NCBI GenBank assembly: GCA_031431475.1
Contig: JANPDL010000029.1
Coordinates: forward strand, 1 to 28,489
Length of the DNA: 28,489 bases
DNA from: JADCCX01 sp031431475
GTDB taxonomy: Bacteria > Pseudomonadota > Alphaproteobacteria > Rhizobiales > Beijerinckiaceae
Direction of reading: 5' to 3'
Shown: positions 6,579-14,583 of the stretch, one piece after another
Layout: each line of letters starts with the position of its first letter
Position numbering within the stretch: the first letter of the stretch is position 1
Notes under the pieces: model-generated
Database searches by the model: none
Seen by the model: the letters and a program-made list of their open reading frames with translations, nothing else
Told to the model about the DNA's origin: nothing
Program-made: the position numbers and the translations under genes

Positions 6579-7400
6579 TTGCAAGATCCGTGGCAACCCG
6601 TCCTTGATGTCTTCCTTGTAGCGGCTATCGCGGGTGCACGGGCCATTCAGTCCGCGGGCCCCACGCTTCTGGAGATCAAGAGCAACGGCACGCCACAGGC
6701 GGCCGCTGACTTGGCGAGTGACGCGGCCATTGCGGAGGTTTTGTCCCGGCATTTTCCGACCATCCCGGTCATTTCAGAGGAAAGCAGCCATAGTCCACCA
6801 CGCAGCTTTGCGCAGGGCCGTTTTATCCTGGTCGATCCCATCGACGGGACACGCGAGTTTCTTGAGGGCCATCCCGATCATGCTATCTGTATTGCGCTCA
6901 TTGAGAAACGCCATCCGGTCGCCAGTGTGATTCTGGCACCCCAGCAGCACAAGGCTTGGCTGGCGGGCACACTGGCACATGAGATTAACCTGCATGACAC
7001 GCTTGAACCCGTGGCTGGATCAGCGCGGCTGTTGCAGCTCACAGGCCAGCACGACGAGCCAACCAGTATGGTAACCAGTCGCTCGCGGCCCGACCCTATG
7101 GCGCGGCGCATGTTTCCGCATCTCGCGGAGGGCAGCATAAGGCGTGTTGGCGCGATCCTGAAGCTGGTCGCGATCGCCCGGGGCGACGCTTGCATCTTCC
7201 CCACCAGCAATCCGTCCTCGGAATGGGATATTGCAGCGGGTGAGGCTCTGGTGCGGGCAGCGGGCGGCCTGATGCTGGGCAAGACCGGGCGGCGGCTGGT
7301 TTATGGGCGCAAGAACCGCAAATTCATCCACGAACCTTATGTGGCGGCGTGCAACCGCGCCATCATGCGCAAGGCGCTGGCTCAGTGGCCCGCCTGCTGA
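6579..7400 (+). CDS. cysQ: 3'(2'),5'-bisphosphate nucleotidase CysQ
   Basis: CysQ hydrolyses 3'-phosphoadenosine 5'-phosphate (PAP), the by-product of sulfate assimilation, to AMP and phosphate in the cytoplasm. The 273-residue product shows the inositol-monophosphatase superfamily metal motifs: the glutamates of ISEES (E67-E68), DPIDGT (86-91) and WDIAAGEALV (from W216). Length is normal. The start is a TTG supported by AGGGGA four bases upstream. The gene is divergent from chpT across 178 bases, and its last 19 bases overlap the end of the opposing YHS-like gene. The final residues (LAQWPAC) are therefore encoded in DNA that is also read on the other strand. Confidence 0.9.
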   Translation: MQDPWQPVLDVFLVAAIAGARAIQSAGPTLLEIKSNGTPQAAADLASDAAIAEVLSRHFPTIPVISEESSHSPPRSFAQGRFILVDPIDGTREFLEGHPDHAICIALIEKRHPVASVILAPQQHKAWLAGTLAHEINLHDTLEPVAGSARLLQLTGQHDEPTSMVTSRSRPDPMARRMFPHLAEGSIRRVGAILKLVAIARGDACIFPTSNPSSEWDIAAGEALVRAAGGLMLGKTGRRLVYGRKNRKFIHEPYVAACNRAIMRKALAQWPAC

Positions 7401-7888
7401 CGCACGACTGAGGGCCAGTTTTCCAGAGCCTTCTGGCGGATTGTCTGTTCCTGGGCAAACCTGTCACGGTTTGCCTCGTCGCGAAACAGCACCACCTGAC
7501 CGCTCGCAATGACAAACAGCCGGGGATCACCCTTGATGAGGATACCCTCGCTGACGCTGGCACCATCATGGCCACCAAAGAGCGGGATATAGGCAACGGG
7601 ATCAGCCTCGAATGCCGCCCTGTTAGCAGCCGAAGTGAAGCGCCAGATACGGTCGTTAAGCGCGACCTCAAAATCGGACAGACCTTGCCGCGCCTGGCCA
7701 TCAAGATGATAGGCAACCGGGTCATAACCGAACAGGGCAACACCTGTCCGCAGGTCAGTCACCACATGATTCACGGGGTCAGGGTTGAACAGGTTGGGCG
7801 TGGCTGCGATCCCCGCACTGGAACAAATAACCAGTGCCGCTAGCGCAGCAGCATTCAACCCTGATCTTCCGTCCAACCAGCGGCTCAT
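7382..7888 (-). CDS. Secreted YHS-domain-like protein
   Basis: The 168-residue product has a signal peptide (hydrophobic stretch at about residues 12-28, cut near GIAA). Next is a YHS-type region, GYDPVAYHLDGQ, with RIWRFTSAANRAAFEADP and a following PLFGG. YHS domains are often linked to metal binding. In many secreted relatives the GG is followed by a tyrosine-cysteine pair; here it reads GGHDGAS, so that cysteine is absent, and the mature protein has no cysteine at all. The tail (ALENWPSVV) matches the end of the same family. The gene is divergent from eipA across 140 bases and its 3' end overlaps cysQ by 19 bases. Its role is unknown. Confidence 0.75.
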   Translation of the reverse strand: MSRWLDGRSGLNAAALAALVICSSAGIAATPNLFNPDPVNHVVTDLRTGVALFGYDPVAYHLDGQARQGLSDFEVALNDRIWRFTSAANRAAFEADPVAYIPLFGGHDGASVSEGILIKGDPRLFVIASGQVVLFRDEANRDRFAQEQTIRQKALENWPSVVRQQAGH

Positions 7889-8015
7889 TTTTCACCTCAA
7901 ACCCATAAATATCCTCAATAAGCCATCGCGCCGTCTCTTTCCGGTTACGATCTTTGGTAAATATTTAGGCTTTGCAGCTATGCTCCACTCATCAACGCTC
8001 TTGGCTGGGTGGCTC

Positions 8016-8021
8016 AAGGAG
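8016..8021 (+). promoter_or_regulatory. Ribosome binding site fixing the eipA start
   Basis: AAGGAG lies seven bases before the ATG at 8029. It selects this start over the in-frame ATG at 7972, and only this start gives a clean signal peptide. Confidence 0.75.
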
Positions 8022-8028
8022 TAGTACA

Positions 8029-8628
8029 ATGCGTAAATTTCTCTCATTGATCGCGATCGCGACCGGTCTTCTGGCTGGAGCGACTCTGCCTGCACTGGCG
8101 CAGCGCCAGCCACAGCAACAGCCCCGTGCGCCGGAAAACCCTGAAACCTTCTCTGGTCCGGAGCTCATGCAGAACGGCCACCGCTTCTTTGGCAGCCTCT
8201 CACGCGGTCTGGCGCTGACGATCGAGGAAGCGACCCGACGCTGGGGCGAGCCCAATGGCTATGTGCTGGGGCAGGAGGGCTCGGGTGCCTTCGTGGCAGG
8301 CCTGCGCTACGGCGAGGGCGTACTCTACACCCGCAATGCGGGTGAACGGAAGGTCTTCTGGCAAGGTCCGTCTGTCGGTTTCGATTGGGGCGGCGATGGT
8401 GCGCGTACCATGATCCTTGTCTACAACCTGCCAAAGGTCACCAGCATGTATCAGCGCTTCGGCGGCGTTGACGGCTCGGCCTATCTGATTGCGGGCTTCG
8501 GCATGACCGCACTGACATCCGGTGACGGCGTAACACTTGTGCCAATCCGCACCGGCATCGGCGCACGCCTCGGCGTCAACCTGGGCTATCTCAAGTTCAC
8601 GGATCAATCGACCTGGAATCCGTTCTGA
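8029..8628 (+). CDS. eipA: Envelope integrity protein EipA (DUF1134)
   Basis: EipA is a periplasmic beta-barrel-like protein of alphaproteobacteria; in Brucella it is needed for envelope integrity and full virulence. The 199-residue product has a signal peptide (MRKFLSLIAIATG..., cut after LPALA at about residue 24), a short Gln/Pro-rich linker, and the glycine-rich DUF1134 body with SRGLALTIEEATRRWGEPN, GLRYGEGVLY, GPSVGFDWGGDG and a C-terminal GIGARLGVNLGYLKF. Length matches the family. A strong AAGGAG supports the ATG at 8029. I saw no TTAA-N7-TTAA box in the 140-base divergent region to the YHS-like gene. The identification is firm; the molecular role is known only from relatives. Confidence 0.9.
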   Translation: MRKFLSLIAIATGLLAGATLPALAQRQPQQQPRAPENPETFSGPELMQNGHRFFGSLSRGLALTIEEATRRWGEPNGYVLGQEGSGAFVAGLRYGEGVLYTRNAGERKVFWQGPSVGFDWGGDGARTMILVYNLPKVTSMYQRFGGVDGSAYLIAGFGMTALTSGDGVTLVPIRTGIGARLGVNLGYLKFTDQSTWNPF

Positions 8629-8713
8629 GACCAGCTGAATTCCGGACCTCGGGCTGGCCTTGATCGCGAGATCATGGCAAACACGGGGTCTTGCATCCTG
8701 ATACGGTCCACCG

Positions 8714-9793
8714 GTGATTGAACAAGGCCTCTATTTCGCACTCGGCTTCCTGGTCGCGGCCCTTTTGGCTCTCGCCGTGCTTCCGGCGTTCTGGCGGCGC
8801 GCCTATCGCCTGACCCGCCGCGAGATCGAGGCAACATTGCCATTGTCTCCAAGAGAAATCGCGGCGGAGCGCGACCAGTTGCGCGCCAAATTCGCCGTGG
8901 AACGTGTCCAGCTGGAGCAGCAGCTGGAGGTGGCAAAGGTCGGAACCCAGCGCAGCATGACAGCCACGGGCGACAAGCTCACGCAAATAGCGCGGCTTGA
9001 CGATGAACTGACCGCCCGGCGCAAGGATATCGCCGCTCTCGATATCAAGGTGGCGGGACTTGAACTCAATCTCGGAGTGACGCGCGAGACGCTTGCCGAC
9101 CGGGAAACCACGCTGGCCAGCACGAAGGCGAACCTCGCGGCGCTGGAAACGAGCTATCAGTCCCTCGACCAGACCCGCGCCGATGTCCAGAACATGTCGG
9201 ACGAGCGTCGCATCGAGATCGCAGCCCACCGCACCAATCTTGAGGCGCAGAAGGCCCGGATTGACGAGTTGGATGGTGCAACAAAGGCTGCACGCGCGGA
9301 GAGCCGCACAAAGACCGAGGAATTGCGCGCACTTGAACGCAGCCTGCGCGAAAGCGAGAAGGACCGCGCCATCCTGAACCGCAGGCTGGAGTCTGCGGAG
9401 GAAATTTCCGAGAAACGCGCCCAGATCATCGCGGAGCGCGAAGCCAGCGTCGATGCCCTGCGCGAAAAATCCAGCATGCTCACCCGTGCTGGCAAGGACA
9501 TCGAGACCGCTCTGCGCGAACAGACGCGCAAGGCGAACAGCGTTGAAAAGGTGGTGGAAGAGCGGGATCAGACCATTGCCAGATTGCGCGATGACAGCCG
9601 CCAGACCGCATCCGATCTCTCGAGGTCCATCGAAAAACTGCGGGCGGAGAAGCAGAAACTACAGACTGACCTCACCGATGCCCGCGCGAAAGCGGCGCAA
9701 CTCCAGCGTGAACTCACGGTCATCAAGCGCACCCCGGTGCCCATCGCCCGCGATCTTCGGCCAAAGGCAACAGGGACGGCGGGATTAAAGTGA
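8714..9793 (+). CDS. Membrane-anchored long coiled-coil protein, unknown function
   Basis: The 359-residue product begins with one N-terminal membrane helix (about residues 5-27, LYFALGFLVAALLALAVLPAF), then a basic segment (WRRAYRLTRREIEATLP) that should face the cytoplasm. From about residue 50 to 335 it is a nearly continuous heptad-rich, charged coiled coil (repeated EL/ER/LR/QI patterns, no proline until residue 342). The tail is basic (TPVPIARDLRPKATG). This gives a bitopic anchor with a long cytoplasmic rod, as seen in division, scaffold or RmuC-like proteins, but no nuclease domain is present. The start is a GTG with no evident Shine-Dalgarno sequence. It follows eipA by 85 bases on the same strand. 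I know the type as a conserved hypothetical of rhizobia. Confidence 0.75.
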   Translation: MIEQGLYFALGFLVAALLALAVLPAFWRRAYRLTRREIEATLPLSPREIAAERDQLRAKFAVERVQLEQQLEVAKVGTQRSMTATGDKLTQIARLDDELTARRKDIAALDIKVAGLELNLGVTRETLADRETTLASTKANLAALETSYQSLDQTRADVQNMSDERRIEIAAHRTNLEAQKARIDELDGATKAARAESRTKTEELRALERSLRESEKDRAILNRRLESAEEISEKRAQIIAEREASVDALREKSSMLTRAGKDIETALREQTRKANSVEKVVEERDQTIARLRDDSRQTASDLSRSIEKLRAEKQKLQTDLTDARAKAAQLQRELTVIKRTPVPIARDLRPKATGTAGLK

Positions 9794-9855
9794 CACCAGT
9801 CTCATTTTTTCGCCATTTTTCGTTCATCTCTGACATGCGATAGCGAGAGCAACGG

Positions 9856-9877
9856 CGCGGCGCCTTTTGGCGTCGCG
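9856..9877 (+). promoter_or_regulatory. Strong hairpin in the leader of the flavoprotein-methyltransferase gene
   Basis: CGCGGCGCC (9856-9864), a TTTT loop, and GGCGTCGCG (9869-9877) form a nine-base stem with one G-U pair. It lies 55 bases upstream of the ATG at 9933. No T-run follows, so it is not a standard terminator for the coiled-coil gene. It could be a 5' UTR structure or an attenuator-like element. Confidence 0.5.
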
Positions 9878-9932
9878 AAGGGTACAAGGCGACGGCGGGG
9901 CGTTCCTGGCCGGTCCAACGGAGCACGTGTTC

Positions 9933-12026
9933 ATGATCAACATTGCCATCGTCGGTGGTGGCCCGGGCGGCCTGATGACCTCCTGGCACATCGACAACAA
10001 GCTTGAGCACGAGGCCAGCGTGACAATCTTCGAGGCATCAAACCGCCTTGGGGGGAAAATCGTCACGGGCAAGCTGGGCAAGCAGGGCGCGCTGTACGAA
10101 GCAGGCGTGGCCGAAATCTATGGCTACGGCTCGCTGGGGCCGGACCCCTTGCGCGATCTGATCGAAGGCTTCGGGCTCAGCACGGTTCCGATGGACAGTG
10201 ACACGGTCGTCATGGACGGCAAGGTGATGATCGGCGTGGACGGCGTGAAGCAGGTCTATGGTGCGAAGACAGCCAATGCAGTCAAGGCCTTCCGCAAGGC
10301 CTGCGGCCAGATGCTCAGCCCGGCGCAATATTACGAGGGCGTCGGCAAAGAGGACAATGCGCATCCCTGGATCAACATCAGCTGCCAGGATCTTCTGGAA
10401 AAGTCCGTCCATGACGAGACCGCGCGCAAGTTCTTCAAGATTGCGGCGCGCAGCGATATTGCCTCGGAGCCGCATCTCACAAATGGCCTCAACGGCCTCA
10501 AGAATTTCCTGATGGACCTTGATGGCTATATCGACCTCTACTCCATCGTTGGCGGCAATGAACAGATCATCCATAAGCTGGTCGAGCACAACAGCAAGGA
10601 CAAGAACAACAAGGTCGAGCTGCAAAGCCGGGTGCTGCGCTGCGGCAAGAGCGAGAATGGCAAATACTACCTGCATGTCCAGCATGCGGGGAAAACCACG
10701 ATCCGCGAGTTCGATATCGTCATCTTCTGCCTGCCGCACAACTGGATCGGCACCGTGGAGTTTGATGGCGAGATCCTGCAGAAAGCGATGGTGCGCCATG
10801 TCGCCCATTTCGACCGTCCCGCCCATTACCTGCGCGTGACGCTTCTCTTCGACAAGAAGGTCTGGGAGCCGCATGTCACGCAAAGCTGGTGGATGTCGGA
10901 CACGTTCGGCGGATGCTGCGTCTATGTCGAGAACACGCGCCATGAATACCCCAAAGGAACTGGTGCGCTGGGCTGGCTGATTGCCGGTTCGGATGCGCTG
11001 GCCTATTGCAACCTTTCCGATCAGGAACTGATCGATGCGGCTGTGGCATCCCTACCGCCATCCTTTGGCGATGCCCGCAAGCATCTGGTGGAAGGCCGTA
11101 TCCACCGCTGGATATCTTCAGTAAATGCGATCCCCGGCGGAGTGCCGGCGCGCGGCCCCCGTGAAAACCATTTGCCGGAGCCCGATGAGCACACCGGCCT
11201 CTTCGTGACTGGTGATTATCTCTACGATTCCACTCTGAACGGCCTGCTCGATTCCTGCGATATCACGAGCGATCTGGTTGTCTCGGAACTCACGCGCCTG
11301 CGCTACCAGAGGCAGCTTGAGGCTGCGGCGCGCACCGGTCACACGCCCCGCAACACGATCGACAAGGCGTATTTCGAGAACTACCGCAACCTTGGTCCCT
11401 ACACTGAGGCGTGGAAGACATTTTTCGATCCGGCCTTTGTCGATGACATGCTGCGCACTGTCTTCAAGCTCAAGAAAAAATATCGCCTGCTGATTGCCGG
11501 TTCGGCCAGTGGCGAGACAGTCGCCGCATTGCGCAAGCGCGGTGTTGACGCCTGGGGTATCGAGAACAACATCCACATTCACAGCCAGACGCCGGAGGAA
11601 CTGCAGGAGTTTAACATCCTGGGCTCCATCACCGACATGCCTTTCGTGGATGACGAGTTCGATGTGATCTATGACACAGCCCTGTGCCATGTCGCACCCA
11701 ATCGTGTGGAATGGGCTGTGGAGGAGATGCACCGGGTTTGCAGCAAGGGCATCTTCTTCAATTCCGTGACATCAGACCTGCCATCCGTGATCATCGACCG
11801 CTGGGATCTGTTGCGCGGCGTGAAACGTCTTGGCACCTATTGGGAATGGTCGGATATCTTCTTCGACAATGATTTCGAGATGGCTATCAGCGACGACGAG
11901 GTGCTGGGCAAGCTCTGGGCGCGCACGCTGGAATCAGGCAAGGGGCCGGGGTTCTGGTTCGATGATGCGGAAGCCATCCGTTATTCGTTCTACAGCAAGC
12001 TTGAATCCGACGAGGATGATGAGTGA
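9933..12026 (+). CDS. Fusion of FAD-dependent amine-oxidase-like oxidoreductase and SAM methyltransferase
   Basis: The 697-residue product has two enzymatic parts. Residues 1-475 form a flavoprotein of the amine oxidase / phytoene desaturase / protoporphyrinogen oxidase class: a dinucleotide-binding GGGPGG (8-13), IFEASNRLGGKI, and the C-terminal FAD motif TGDYLYDSTLNGLLDS (from T426). Residues 505-690 look like a class I methyltransferase: LLIAGSASGE (motif I), an acidic residue at the end of strand 2 (E544, GIENN), and TDMPFVDDEFDVI (567-579) followed by EEMHRVCSKGIFF, a Methyltransf_11 pattern. No signal peptide or membrane helix is seen, so it is cytoplasmic. The ATG at 9933 directly precedes the Rossmann strand; GGAG lies about ten bases upstream. 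Substrate unknown. hrpB follows after 32 bases. Confidence 0.8.
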   Translation: MINIAIVGGGPGGLMTSWHIDNKLEHEASVTIFEASNRLGGKIVTGKLGKQGALYEAGVAEIYGYGSLGPDPLRDLIEGFGLSTVPMDSDTVVMDGKVMIGVDGVKQVYGAKTANAVKAFRKACGQMLSPAQYYEGVGKEDNAHPWINISCQDLLEKSVHDETARKFFKIAARSDIASEPHLTNGLNGLKNFLMDLDGYIDLYSIVGGNEQIIHKLVEHNSKDKNNKVELQSRVLRCGKSENGKYYLHVQHAGKTTIREFDIVIFCLPHNWIGTVEFDGEILQKAMVRHVAHFDRPAHYLRVTLLFDKKVWEPHVTQSWWMSDTFGGCCVYVENTRHEYPKGTGALGWLIAGSDALAYCNLSDQELIDAAVASLPPSFGDARKHLVEGRIHRWISSVNAIPGGVPARGPRENHLPEPDEHTGLFVTGDYLYDSTLNGLLDSCDITSDLVVSELTRLRYQRQLEAAARTGHTPRNTIDKAYFENYRNLGPYTEAWKTFFDPAFVDDMLRTVFKLKKKYRLLIAGSASGETVAALRKRGVDAWGIENNIHIHSQTPEELQEFNILGSITDMPFVDDEFDVIYDTALCHVAPNRVEWAVEEMHRVCSKGIFFNSVTSDLPSVIIDRWDLLRGVKRLGTYWEWSDIFFDNDFEMAISDDEVLGKLWARTLESGKGPGFWFDDAEAIRYSFYSKLESDEDDE

Positions 12027-12058
12027 GCGATCAGCCCCGCTGAGACAATCGTCCTGCA

Positions 12059-14545
12059 ATGCGGTTTGACACCCCGCTCCCTATCGATGATGCGCTGCCT
12101 GCGCTGAAGGCAGCGCTTGCTTCTGCACCAAACGCTGTCCTCGTGGCACCGCCGGGTGCAGGCAAGACGACACGCGTGCCGCTGGCTCTGCTGGACGCGT
12201 CGTGGCGCAAGGACCAGCGGATCATTATGCTGGAACCGCGCCGTCTTGCTGCACGGGGCGCTGCTGAGCGCATGGCAAAGACGCTGGGCGAGCGCGTGGG
12301 AGACACAGTTGGTCTGCGCGCCCGGCTCAATGTGAAGACCTCCGCCAGGACCCGTATCGAGGTCGTGACGGAAGGCGTCTTCGCGCGGATGATTCTCGAC
12401 GATTCCGCACTGGATGGCGTGGCTGCGGTCATCTTTGACGAGTTTCATGAGCGTTCGCTCGATGCCGATATGGGTCTGGCGTTGGCGCTGGATGCACAGG
12501 CCGGATTGCGGGATGACTTGCGCATTCTGGTCATGTCGGCAACGCTGGATGGCGCGCGCGTGGCGGATCTGCTGGGCGAAACCGCACCCGTCATCGAGAG
12601 CGAAGGCCGCATGTTCCCGGTGGAAACCCGGCATCTCGGACGCGATGCCCGTGAGCGTCTCGAACCACAGATGGCAAACGCCATTCTCCGGGCGCTGTCA
12701 GCCGAGACAGGCTCCATCCTCGCCTTCCTTCCGGGACAAGGCGAGATCAGGCGAACAGAAGCGCTGCTGACCGAGAAGCTGCGCGACCCCACGGTTGATC
12801 TGGCGCCACTGTTCGGCGCGATGGACCAGCGGGCGCAGGATATTGCGGTGCAACCCGCCGCACCGGGCCGCCGCAAGGTGGTGCTGGCAACCTCCATCGC
12901 CGAGACTTCCCTCACCATTGAGGGCGTGCGTGTCGTGGTGGATTGTGGTCTCGCCCGCGTACCGCGCTACGAGCCGGATACGGGCGTCACACGGCTTGAG
13001 ACGGTGCGGGTGTCACGAGCCTCCGCCGATCAGCGCCGGGGCCGCGCGGGCCGCACCGAGCCCGGCATCTGCTATCGCCTGTGGGATGAGCCTCAGACGC
13101 TCAGTCTCGCGCCGTTCAACACGCCGGAAATACGGGCAGCAGACCTTTCAGGCCTCATCCTCGATCTCGCGAGTTGGGGCGTGACGGAGCCGACTTCGCT
13201 GCGCTGGCTCGATCCGCCACCCGCCACGGCCACGGCGGAAGCGAAAGCCATGCTCACCACTATTGGCGCACTTGACGCTGATGGCCGGATCACAACGGAA
13301 GGCAAGCGCATCCGCGCCCTGCCACTGCCGCCTCGTCTGGCGAAAATGGTGATCGGTGCAGCAGCGATCTCCGCCAATGCCGTCCGCGATGCAGCTGATC
13401 TTGCTGCCATCCTCGTCGAACGTGGCATGGGTGGAACGTCTACCGATCTGTTGCATCGTCTCAATCAGTTCCACCGTGACAGGGGTGCGCGGGCCACGGA
13501 TATGAAGCGGCTGGCGGCTGGCTGGGCCGAACAGGCCGGTGTCGGCAAGCAGCATGGCGGCAAGCACTCCGCCGCCACACTGCTGGCGCTGGCCTATCCC
13601 GACCGCATTGCGAAAGCGCGCGGTGCCGCAGGCCAGTTCCTGCTCGCCAATGGCAGGGCCGGACAGGTGGATGCGGCGGACCCGCTGGCACGGACTCCGT
13701 GGTGCGTTATTGCCGAAATGACTGGCACTGCCGCAGCCTCGCGGATTCTGGCGGCGGCGCCGATGGACGACGGTGCTGTCATGACCATCGCCGGAAATCG
13801 TATCACCTCAGGCGAAGAGTTGACGTTCGATCCAGACGTCCTTGCCATGCGAGCCCGGAGAGTACGGCGACTGGATGCCATCACGCTGGAATCACAGACC
13901 ATGCCGGTGCCTTCCACGGAGGAAGCGGCACTTATCTTCTCCCATGGCATCGCCACCGCAGGCATTCATCGCTTGCCCTGGAGCAAGGCCACCACGCAAT
14001 GGCGCGACCGGGTGATGTTCCTGCGCCGCGCGCATGGCGACGAGGCGGACAATCCCTGGCCTGATCTCTCGAATGAGGCGCTGTCACGAAGCGCTGGAGA
14101 ATGGCTGGCACCCTTCCTGACCGGCATCACATCCGTGGCGTCGCTGGGTGCGGATACGCTGCGTGAGGCGCTGGAGACGCTGGTACCCTGGAACCTCAAG
14201 CGGCATCTCGACGAGGAAGCACCGACGCATTTCGAGGCTCCTACGGGCTCTAGTGTCGCACTCGACTATGAAGCAGAAGGCGGTCCAGTGCTCGCGATCC
14301 GCGTGCAGGAGCTTTATGGCCTCAAGCAACACCCCTCACTTGCAACTGGCCGTGTGCCGCTCACCTTGCACCTGCTGTCACCAGCCCATCGCCCGATCCA
14401 GATCACGCGCGATCTTCCAGGCTTCTGGAAGGGATCATGGGCAGCGGTGAGGACGGAAATGAAAGGGCGTTACCCAAGGCACCTCTGGCCAGATGATCCG
14501 GCGGCGGCTGTGCCAACTACAAGGGCCAAGCCAAGGGGGGCGTGA
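12059..14545 (+). CDS. hrpB: ATP-dependent helicase HrpB (DEAH-type family)
   Basis: HrpB is a DExH/DEAH-box RNA helicase; it is not the type III secretion regulator of the same name. The 828-residue product shows the motifs in order: Walker A APPGAGKTTR (K36), EPRRLAARGAAERMA (Ia), DEFHERS (127-133, motif II), SATLDG (from S160, motif III), TSIAETSLTIEGV (V) and QRRGRAGR (325-332, VI). It ends in the HrpB-specific C-terminal domain with WKGSWAAVRTEMKGRYPRHLWPDD. Length fits the family (about 800-850). It starts 32 bases after the flavoprotein-methyltransferase gene, so the two may be co-transcribed. Its stop lies 38 bases from the stop of opposing uvrB. Confidence 0.94.
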   Translation: MRFDTPLPIDDALPALKAALASAPNAVLVAPPGAGKTTRVPLALLDASWRKDQRIIMLEPRRLAARGAAERMAKTLGERVGDTVGLRARLNVKTSARTRIEVVTEGVFARMILDDSALDGVAAVIFDEFHERSLDADMGLALALDAQAGLRDDLRILVMSATLDGARVADLLGETAPVIESEGRMFPVETRHLGRDARERLEPQMANAILRALSAETGSILAFLPGQGEIRRTEALLTEKLRDPTVDLAPLFGAMDQRAQDIAVQPAAPGRRKVVLATSIAETSLTIEGVRVVVDCGLARVPRYEPDTGVTRLETVRVSRASADQRRGRAGRTEPGICYRLWDEPQTLSLAPFNTPEIRAADLSGLILDLASWGVTEPTSLRWLDPPPATATAEAKAMLTTIGALDADGRITTEGKRIRALPLPPRLAKMVIGAAAISANAVRDAADLAAILVERGMGGTSTDLLHRLNQFHRDRGARATDMKRLAAGWAEQAGVGKQHGGKHSAATLLALAYPDRIAKARGAAGQFLLANGRAGQVDAADPLARTPWCVIAEMTGTAAASRILAAAPMDDGAVMTIAGNRITSGEELTFDPDVLAMRARRVRRLDAITLESQTMPVPSTEEAALIFSHGIATAGIHRLPWSKATTQWRDRVMFLRRAHGDEADNPWPDLSNEALSRSAGEWLAPFLTGITSVASLGADTLREALETLVPWNLKRHLDEEAPTHFEAPTGSSVALDYEAEGGPVLAIRVQELYGLKQHPSLATGRVPLTLHLLSPAHRPIQITRDLPGFWKGSWAAVRTEMKGRYPRHLWPDDPAAAVPTTRAKPRGA

Positions 14546-14583
14546 GGAGCGATTCGTTTTCCCGCAGGGGGAAGTAAAAAAAG

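Noticed and set aside
10038..10943. Open frame of 301 codons on the minus strand inside the fusion gene
   Set aside because: It mirrors the codons of the well-supported plus-strand flavoprotein and shows no domain of its own.
14559..14573. Hairpin TTCCC/GGGAA between hrpB and uvrB as an intrinsic terminator
   Set aside because: The stem is only five bases, and neither strand has a T-run after it; on the plus strand an A-run follows.
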